From Actinomycetota bacterium (GTDB lineage: Bacteria; Actinomycetota; Acidimicrobiia; Acidimicrobiales; Ilumatobacteraceae), in contig CP064997.1 of the NCBI GenBank assembly GCA_016700055.1, positions 1,984,001 through 2,048,000 of the forward strand: DNA of 64,000 nt, in the 5' to 3' direction. Positions 58,554 through 64,000 of the stretch are shown piece by piece. The notes beneath the pieces were generated by a model, which did no database searches, was not told the DNA's origin, and saw nothing but the letters and a program-made list of their open reading frames with translations. The position numbers were made by a program, and so were the translations under genes. Each line of letters starts with the position of its first letter. Position 1 is the first letter of the stretch.

Positions 58554-58987
58554 AGCGCCTCGTGTTCCTCGATGAGTCGGTGCCGGTCATCTTCCATGCG
58601 GTCCTCATCGGCTCGCTGTGGCTGCTCTTCGCGGGGCACAACCAACCGGGTGGGGGCTTCGTCGGGGGTCTCGTCGCCGGAGCCGCCGTCTCCTTGCGCT
58701 TCCTTGCCGGTGGCATCGAGGAGGTGCGCTCCCTCAGCCGCTTCGCGCCCTGGACGATCCTCGGGTTCGGACTCGCCGTCAGCATCGCCACCGCTGCTCT
58801 TCCGATGGCGTCCGGACGGCCGGTGCTGACCTCGCTCGGCGCAGACCTCGACCTACCCCTTCTGGGCGAGGTCCACCTCTCGACCGCCCTCGCGTTCGAC
58901 ATCGGCGTCTACCTCGTCGTCGTCGGGCTGGTGTTCATGGTGTTCGAAGCCTTCGCCGACGAAGAGGATGCGGGTACCGACGGATGA
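58550..58987 (+). CDS. mrpB: MrpB (MnhB) antiporter subunit
   Basis: The 145-residue protein is a four-helix MnhB: ESVPVIFHAVLIGSLWLLFA, GHNQPGGGFVGGLVAGAAVS (family signature GHxxPGGGFxGGL) and LAFDIGVYLVVVGLVFMVFE. It overlaps both neighbours by ATGA. Confidence 0.94.
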   Translation: MKRLVFLDESVPVIFHAVLIGSLWLLFAGHNQPGGGFVGGLVAGAAVSLRFLAGGIEEVRSLSRFAPWTILGFGLAVSIATAALPMASGRPVLTSLGADLDLPLLGEVHLSTALAFDIGVYLVVVGLVFMVFEAFADEEDAGTDG

Positions 58988-59445
58988 GTGTCACCCTTGC
59001 CGCGACGGCCGCGGCGCTCTTCTCGATCGGCACCTACCTCGTGCTCCAGCGCAAGCTGAGCCGGATCATCATCGGTCTCGCGCTCCTCAGCCACGGTTCG
59101 AACACCCTGCTGATGGCGTCGGGCAGAGGAGGCAACGCCCCCCTGATCGGCAACGGCGACATCACCGACTTCAGCGATCCGCTGCCCCAGGCGCTCGCCC
59201 TGACCACCGTGGTGATCACGTTCGGCGTTTCGGCGCTGCTGCTCGCGCTTGCGTTCCGTAGCTACGTGCTCACGAAGGACGACGAGGTGGAAGACGACGT
59301 CGGCGACCGGCAGGTCGCGCGCGGCGGCCCCCCTGACAAGGAGGTCGACGACGAGGTGGGCGCGGCTGCGGTGCCGCTACCCGACGACATGGACGCGGAG
59401 TTGGCCGTCTACGTCGAGACCGTGGAGAACGAGCAGAGCCGATGA
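58984..59445 (+). CDS. mrpC: MrpC (MnhC, NuoK-like) antiporter subunit
   Basis: The 153-residue protein has three TM helices in NuoK order: LAATAAALFSIGTYLVLQRK, IIIGLALLSHGSNTLLMASG, DPLPQALALTTVVITFGVSA. The last carries the conserved DPLPQALxLTAIVI motif. The acidic C-terminal tail (DDEVEDDVGD) is longer than in Bacillus MrpC. It overlaps mrpD by ATGA. Confidence 0.94.
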   Translation: MSVTLAATAAALFSIGTYLVLQRKLSRIIIGLALLSHGSNTLLMASGRGGNAPLIGNGDITDFSDPLPQALALTTVVITFGVSALLLALAFRSYVLTKDDEVEDDVGDRQVARGGPPDKEVDDEVGAAAVPLPDDMDAELAVYVETVENEQSR

Positions 59446-60935
59446 GGCACCTGGTCCCGCTCCTCGTCGTCGTGCCGCTCGCCACCGCGGCCTTCTCGGT
59501 GCTGTTCGGGCGCTGGCGCGCGGTGCAGCGCGTGCTCGGCCTCGCAGCATTGAGCGCGACCAGCGTGATCTCCGTCGTGCTGGCCGTCGAGGTCGACCGC
59601 TCCGGACCGGTGATGCTGCCCGCGGGCGACTGGCCGGCGCCGCTCGGCATCGTGCTCGTCGTCGACCGTCTCTCGTCGATCTTGCTCGTCGTCGCGTCGC
59701 TGGTGCTGCTCGCCGTGCTCGTGTACGCGATCGGCCAGCCGGGAGCGGAGCGGAACCACGTCGGCTTCCAGTCGGTCTACTTGATCCTTGCCGCGGGCGT
59801 CGCCGGCTCGCTCGTGACCGCCGACCTGTTCAATCTGTTCGTTTCGTTCGAGATGATGCTCACCGCGAGCTACGTGCTGCTGACGCTCGGGGGCCGGCGT
59901 GAACAGGTGCGCTCGGGGATGACGTACGTGGTGATCAGCCTGCTCGCCTCGGCGTTGTTCGTCACCGCGCTGGCCCTGCTCTACTCGGCCACCGGCACCG
60001 TCAACATGGCCGACCTCCGGGAGCGGATCACCGATATCCCACTCGGGCTGCGCCAGACGTTCGCGGTACTGCTCGTCGTCGTCTTCGGTATCAAGGCGGC
60101 GCTGTTCCCGCTGTTCTCGTGGCTACCCGACAGCTACCCGCTCGCACCCTCGCCGGTGACCGCGGTGTTCGCTGGTCTGCTCACCAAGGTCGGCGTGTAC
60201 GCGCTGATCCGCACCCAGACGCTGCTGTTCCCCGAAGACAGCCGGCCGGGGACGCTACTGCTCGTCGTCGCCGGTCTGACGATGATCGTCGGGATCCTCG
60301 GTGCGATCGCGCAGGACGAAGTGAAGCGGATCCTCTCGTTCAACATCGTCAGCCACGTCGGGTTCATGGTGATGGGGCTCGGGTTGTTCTCGATCGCCGG
60401 GTTGGCTGCGGCGATCTTCTACGCGGCGCACCACATCGTCGCCATGACCACGCTGTTCCTGGTCGGCGGTCTGATCGAGCACATCGGGGGATCGGGGCGG
60501 ATCAGCCAGCTGGGCAACATGGCGCGCTCGGCCCCTGTCGTCGCCTTCATGTTCTTCGTCCCGGCGGTCGGGCTGGCCGGCATCCCGCCGCTCTCCGGAT
60601 TCGTGCCCAAGCTGGGATTGATCGAGGCCGGGTTCGGGCAAGGTCAGTACGTAGTCGTCGCCGCCAGCCTGCTCGCGAGCCTGCTCACCCTGTACTCCGT
60701 CACCAAGATCTGGATCGGGGTGTTCTGGAGCCCCGCCTACGCCGCTCCGGAAGGACGCGTCCGGCAGGTGAGCCGGATGGGCGGACCGCTGCTGATGGTT
60801 GCGCCGACGATGGTGCTGCTCACCGTCGGTCTCGCCATTGCCGTGTTGGCCGGGCCGCTGTACGAGTTCTGCGAGCGCGCCGCGGCGGACGTGATGAACC
60901 CCGCGCAGTACGTCGAGGTGGTGCTCGGCCGATGA
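59442..60935 (+). CDS. mrpD: MrpD (MnhD) antiporter subunit
   Basis: The 497-residue NuoM/N-like subunit has about 14 TM helices and the conserved sequence FVSFEMMLTASYVLLTLGG, IKAALFPLFSWLPDSYPLAP, DEVKRILSFNIVSHVGFMVM and FVPAVGLAGIPPLSGFVPKL. The lysines and glutamate of the proton path are in place. It starts at ATG 59442 overlapping mrpC and overlaps mrpE by ATGA. Confidence 0.95.
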   Translation: MRHLVPLLVVVPLATAAFSVLFGRWRAVQRVLGLAALSATSVISVVLAVEVDRSGPVMLPAGDWPAPLGIVLVVDRLSSILLVVASLVLLAVLVYAIGQPGAERNHVGFQSVYLILAAGVAGSLVTADLFNLFVSFEMMLTASYVLLTLGGRREQVRSGMTYVVISLLASALFVTALALLYSATGTVNMADLRERITDIPLGLRQTFAVLLVVVFGIKAALFPLFSWLPDSYPLAPSPVTAVFAGLLTKVGVYALIRTQTLLFPEDSRPGTLLLVVAGLTMIVGILGAIAQDEVKRILSFNIVSHVGFMVMGLGLFSIAGLAAAIFYAAHHIVAMTTLFLVGGLIEHIGGSGRISQLGNMARSAPVVAFMFFVPAVGLAGIPPLSGFVPKLGLIEAGFGQGQYVVVAASLLASLLTLYSVTKIWIGVFWSPAYAAPEGRVRQVSRMGGPLLMVAPTMVLLTVGLAIAVLAGPLYEFCERAAADVMNPAQYVEVVLGR

Positions 60936-61468
60936 ACCAGCTCGTGTTCCGCGTCGCCTTCCTCACCGGCGTCTGGGTTCTCCTCTGGGGGAGCCTGACC
61001 GTGCCCAACGTGCTCGGCGGGGTCGCCGCCTCGTTGCTGCTCCTCTTCGTCAACCCCGACCGCCGCACGCCCCGGGGCGAGGCCGGGCGCCTGCGCCCGC
61101 TCGCGATCGCGCACCTCGGCTTCTTCCTGGTCGGCGAACTGCTGGCCTCCAACGCGCTCGTCCTGCGCGAGATCCTCCGCCCCCGCTCGCGGATCCGCAC
61201 CGCGATCGTCGACTGCCCGGTCCGTGTGCCCTCGGACCGGGTGATGACGTTCCTCGCCAACGTGCTGTCGCTGACGCCGGGGACGATCCCGGTCGAGCTG
61301 CGCCTCGATCCGGCGGTGATCGTGCTCCACGTGCTCGACCTGCGCGATCCGGTGAAGCTGCGCCGCTCGGTGGCCCACCTCGAACGCCTCGCAGTCGAGG
61401 CGTTCGGCACCATCGAGGAGCGCAACCTGCTCGTCGCCGCCGGTGTCGTCGCCGAGGGCGCGCCGTGA
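60932..61468 (+). CDS. mrpE: MrpE (MnhE) antiporter subunit
   Basis: The 178-residue subunit has N-terminal TM helices (FRVAFLTGVWVLLWGSLTVP) and the characteristic cytosolic domain: VRVPSDRVMTFLANVLSLTP then GTIPVELRLDPAVIVLHVLD. Start ATG 60932 overlaps mrpD; its stop overlaps mrpF by GTGA. Confidence 0.94.
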   Translation: MNQLVFRVAFLTGVWVLLWGSLTVPNVLGGVAASLLLLFVNPDRRTPRGEAGRLRPLAIAHLGFFLVGELLASNALVLREILRPRSRIRTAIVDCPVRVPSDRVMTFLANVLSLTPGTIPVELRLDPAVIVLHVLDLRDPVKLRRSVAHLERLAVEAFGTIEERNLLVAAGVVAEGAP

Positions 61469-61722
61469 TCGTCGCCACCTTCGTCGTGCTCGCCGTCGCC
61501 GGTGCGCTGTTCCTCTACCGGCTGCTGCGCGGGCCGACGCTCGCCGACAGGGTCAACGCGCTCAACGGGTTGCTCGTCGCCGGCTCGGGCGCGATCGCCG
61601 CCCACGCCGTCGACTCCGGTCAAGGTGCCTTCCTGCCGATCCTTGTCGTGATCGCGCTGGTCAGCTTCGTCGGCACGGCGATGGTGGCCCGCTTCATCGA
61701 GAGTCGGAGCCCGAGCCGGTGA
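61465..61722 (+). CDS. mrpF: MrpF (MnhF) antiporter subunit
   Basis: The 85-residue protein has three TM helices and the family motif LLRGPTLADRVNALNGLLVA. GTG 61465 overlaps the mrpE stop, and its TGA overlaps mrpG by GTGA. Length matches MrpF from other bacteria. Confidence 0.93.
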   Translation: MIVATFVVLAVAGALFLYRLLRGPTLADRVNALNGLLVAGSGAIAAHAVDSGQGAFLPILVVIALVSFVGTAMVARFIESRSPSR

Positions 61723-62051
61723 TCGGCGAGCTGCTGCTCCTCGTCGGCGCAGTGCTGACACTCGTCGCGGCCATCGGCATGCTCCGTTTCGCCGACGTCT
61801 TCACGCGGATGCACGCGCTGGCCAAGGCATCTGCACTGGCGGTGCTCTTGATGCTGCTCGGCGCGGCGTTCTCCATGTCGCACCCGAACGACGTGACGTC
61901 GCTCGTGCTCGCCGCTGCGCTGCAGGTGCTCACCGCTCCTCTCGCGTCGAACATGATCAGCTTCACGACGTACCGCACCGACGACGCCGAGGTAGCGGTG
62001 AGGTCAAGGGTGGCCAGCGACAAGGCGGAGGGGAAACAGGCAGGCGGATGA
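61719..62051 (+). CDS. mrpG: MrpG (MnhG) antiporter subunit
   Basis: The 110-residue protein has three TM helices and the MnhG motif GMLRFADVFTRMHALAKASA, then LVLAAALQVLTAPLASNMIS. GTG 61719 overlaps the mrpF stop. Its stop overlaps the DsbA-like gene by ATGA, so that gene is transcribed with the mrp operon. Confidence 0.93.
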   Translation: MIGELLLLVGAVLTLVAAIGMLRFADVFTRMHALAKASALAVLLMLLGAAFSMSHPNDVTSLVLAAALQVLTAPLASNMISFTTYRTDDAEVAVRSRVASDKAEGKQAGG

Positions 62052-62722
62052 GCACGACACAGCGGATCGGCTTCCACTTCGACGTGATGTGCCCGTGGGC
62101 CTACGAGGCCTCGGTCTGGATCCGCGAGGTCCGTGGCGCGATCGGCCTGCAGATCGACTGGCGGTTCTTCTCGCTGGAGGAGATCAACCGGAGCGTCGGC
62201 AAGTTGCACCCGTGGGAGCGGGAGTGGTCATACGGGTGGGGATTGCTCCGCGTCGCCGCGCTGCTGCGCCGGCGGTCGATGGAGGAGTGCGACCGCTTCT
62301 ACGCGGTGGCCGGTCGCGCGCTGCACGTAGAGGGCCGCAAGCCGCACCGACCCGAGGTGGCCGCGGAGCTGCTCGCCTCGATCGACCTCGACCCGGCGAT
62401 CGTCGATGCGGCGATCAAGGACCCGACCACACACGACGACGTCCGCGCCGACCACGAGGCCGTCGTGTCCCACGGGGGCTTCGGCGTGCCGACGCTCGTG
62501 TTCGACGACGGCAGCCACCTGTACGGGCCGGTGATGACCCCTGCCCCCACCGGCGACGACGCGCTGGCGCTATGGGAACTGGTGCTGGCCACCCGCCGGT
62601 TCCCGCACCTGTACGAGATCAAGCGCCCGAAGACCGACGCGGACGTCGCCCACATCGCCGAGCGGTTCCGCCCCTACCTGAGTGCTCGCGACTGGGAGTC
62701 ACGCGAACGGCCCGCCCGTTGA
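62048..62722 (+). CDS. DsbA-family oxidoreductase (FrnE/2-HCCA isomerase-like)
   Basis: The 224-residue protein is a thioredoxin-fold DsbA relative: GFHFDVMCPWAYEASVWIRE with C-P-W, a helical insertion, SHGGFGVPTLVFDDGSHLYG with the cis-proline, and a C-terminal helix. Only one cysteine is in the active motif (CPWA), so it fits the FrnE/GST-kappa/HCCA isomerase subgroup rather than classical DsbA. It has no signal peptide, so it should be cytosolic. It is the last gene of the mrp operon. Substrate unknown. Confidence 0.85.
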   Translation: MSTTQRIGFHFDVMCPWAYEASVWIREVRGAIGLQIDWRFFSLEEINRSVGKLHPWEREWSYGWGLLRVAALLRRRSMEECDRFYAVAGRALHVEGRKPHRPEVAAELLASIDLDPAIVDAAIKDPTTHDDVRADHEAVVSHGGFGVPTLVFDDGSHLYGPVMTPAPTGDDALALWELVLATRRFPHLYEIKRPKTDADVAHIAERFRPYLSARDWESRERPAR

Positions 62723-62752
62723 GTGGCCGAAGGCCGAACCGATCGGATCCCA

Positions 62753-63304
62753 TTAGGTGAAGTCGACCTCGGCGGTGTCGACCGCGGCCGCGCGGCGCCC
62801 CGGTGCGGCCTGATTGCGCCAGTAGAGGTTGGTGTGAGCGATCACCAACTCCGGGTCAGGCGCGCCGTATTGGCTCAGGTCTTCGGTGGTGTGCGCGTCG
62901 GCGACGAGCGTGACGTCGTAGCCACGCGCGAAGGCGCCGTGGATGGTGGAGCGCACGCATGCGTCGGTCTGGGCGCCGGCGACGACGAGGCGGCCAATGC
63001 CCCGCTCGCCGAGGATCGCCTCCAGGTCGGTGCCCTCGAAGGAGTCGCCGAAGTTCTTGTGGACGAGCGGTTCGGCGGGCTCGCGCACGAGCTCGGGGAC
63101 GTACTGCCAGCCGTCGCTGTCGCGCGGGAGGTCGTCGTCGGAGTGCTGCACCCAGATCACCGGTGCATCGGCCGATCGCGCCTTGGCGACCAGGGTGTTG
63201 ATGTTCTCGATGACGGCGTCGCGGTTGTAGGCGCCGCCGACGACGTCGTTCTGCACGTCGATGACGACCAACGCCGTGTTCGGCCGATCGGGGAGGGTGG
63301 TCAT
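62753..63304 (-). CDS. Isochorismatase-family cysteine hydrolase
   Basis: The 183-residue protein starts MTTLPDRPNTALVVIDVQND. The catalytic triad is present: aspartate in VVIDVQND, lysine in PLVHKNFGDSFEG and cysteine in VVAGAQTDACVRSTIHGAFA, with the preceding cis-peptide. Such enzymes hydrolyse amides such as nicotinamide, N-carbamoyl compounds or isochorismate. The compact form resembles YcaC/nicotinamidase-related proteins. It is convergent with the mrp operon and divergent from the cation efflux gene. Substrate unknown. Confidence 0.88.
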   Translation of the reverse strand: MTTLPDRPNTALVVIDVQNDVVGGAYNRDAVIENINTLVAKARSADAPVIWVQHSDDDLPRDSDGWQYVPELVREPAEPLVHKNFGDSFEGTDLEAILGERGIGRLVVAGAQTDACVRSTIHGAFARGYDVTLVADAHTTEDLSQYGAPDPELVIAHTNLYWRNQAAPGRRAAAVDTAEVDFT

Positions 63305-63405
63305 TCGAAACCTCGCTCTCGCGTGGACGGAGTGCCGAACCTACCGGGCCGCGCCGGGCCTGCCGGCCGACCCGCTCGTGCAAGGCGATCGTTACGCTGG
63401 ATCGG

Positions 63406-64000
63406 GTGGCCGAGGAGGACAGCAACGTAGAGAAGCGGTTGCTGGTCGTGTCGATGGTCGCCGCCGCAGTGCTCGGCGTGGTCGGCGTGGTGTGGGGGAT
63501 CCTCGTCGGCTCGCAGATGATCCTGCTCGACGGCATCTACTCCTTCGTCGGCATCGTCTTGTCCGGGCTGCTGCTCTGGGCGTCTGCGTTGTCCGAGCGT
63601 GAGCCCACACGCCGCTTCCAGTTCGGCATGGAGGCAGCGACGCCGCTCGCGATCGCGATCCAGGCCTTCGTCCTCCTCGCCACGCTGCTCTACGCGGCGG
63701 TCGAGGCGGTGTACGCCTTGCGCAGCGGGGGCAGCGAGATCACGGCCGGCTGGGGCATCGCCTACGGCGTCGTGGCCGCCGTCTCCTGCGTGCTGGCGGC
63801 CGTCGAGCTGGGGCGCCGGTCCGGTCATTCGGACCTGCTGCTGTCCGAAGCAGCGGCGTGGCGTGTGGCGGCGTGGCGCGGGGCCGGCATGGTGGTCGGG
63901 TTCGTCGTTCTGCTCTTGTTGCAGCGCTCGCGCTGGTCGGAGGCGGCGCCGTACGTCGACCCGGCGATGGTGATCATCTCGTGCGTCGCGCTGCTGCCCA
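63406..64000 (+). CDS. Cation diffusion facilitator transporter, C-terminus beyond window
   Basis: The first about 198 codons are present from GTG 63406: VAEEDSNVEKRLLVVSMVAA, GVVWGILVGSQMILLDGIYS, GIVLSGLLLWASALSEREPT, RRFQFGMEAATPLAIAIQAF, SDLLLSEAAAWRVAAWRGAG. The D-G-x-x-S in helix 2 and the glutamate-rich helix 5 region resemble CDF metal-binding sites, though the second site reads SEAAAWR rather than HxxxD. CDF proteins efflux Zn2+, Fe2+ or other divalent cations. The start codon is a GTG without a clear ribosome-binding site. Confidence 0.82.
   Translation, partial: MAEEDSNVEKRLLVVSMVAAAVLGVVGVVWGILVGSQMILLDGIYSFVGIVLSGLLLWASALSEREPTRRFQFGMEAATPLAIAIQAFVLLATLLYAAVEAVYALRSGGSEITAGWGIAYGVVAAVSCVLAAVELGRRSGHSDLLLSEAAAWRVAAWRGAGMVVGFVVLLLLQRSRWSEAAPYVDPAMVIISCVALLP

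Noticed and set aside
1..64000. tRNA, rRNA or prophage genes
   Set aside because: No cloverleaf with a recognisable T-loop, no rRNA sequence and no phage structural or integrase genes were seen; a covariance-model scan was not possible here.

Overview
The window is high-GC DNA with actinobacterial gene content: an AfsR/SARP-type BTAD regulator, MMPL transporter, PPOX-class flavin/deazaflavin enzyme, TIGR03086-type DinB-like protein, many GTG starts and many 4-bp ATGA/GTGA gene overlaps. The mix of acyl-CoA enzymes, glycan enzymes and ion-homeostasis operons suggests a free-living actinomycete, possibly of the Acidimicrobiia/Ilumatobacter type. That placement is inference. No rRNA, tRNA, phage or CRISPR array was seen.

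Layout. 0-15 kb: partial alkylsulfatase with a divergent tandem-TetR regulator, an AfsR-like regulator, an MMPL exporter, a membrane glycosyltransferase, and a three-gene glycan operon (GT4, toroid-fold protein, GH130-like enzyme). 15-29 kb: small enzymes, lipoproteins, a frameshifted secreted lipase, and an operon encoding a crotonase, a divergent B12-dependent acyl-CoA mutase large subunit, and a B12-binding domain fused to a short-chain dehydrogenase. Then come an alpha/beta hydrolase, a PLP decarboxylase and a GH3 glucosidase. 29-37 kb: a complete kdp potassium-uptake operon (small membrane protein, kdpF, A, B, C, D, E). 38-52 kb: two IS30-family copies in inverted orientation flank a ZIP transporter, an ECF sigma/anti-sigma/ABC operon, an acyl-CoA synthetase and a PadR-controlled ABC exporter. 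52-56 kb: hydrolase, large LuxR-TPR regulator, cupin and DinB-like protein. 56-62 kb: a full seven-gene mrp Na+/H+ antiporter operon followed by a DsbA-like protein. The end holds an isochorismatase-like hydrolase and a partial cation-diffusion facilitator.

The most unusual signal is a dispersed 47-bp palindromic element, present 11 times between 15.4 and 56.2 kb and always intergenic or overlapping a gene's last codons. It has 13-bp perfect arms and a conserved, asymmetric 21-nt centre. Ten of 11 copies lie within 40 nt of a stop codon, and in three genes the element itself supplies the stop codon and the C-terminal residues RSRSDL. Both IS30 copies have inserted at exactly the same base of this element, in the same relative orientation, with 3-bp target duplications. 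The second candidate for an undescribed system is the mutase/B12-SDR fusion operon, whose mutase lacks the usual substrate-pocket signature and the conserved active-site histidine.
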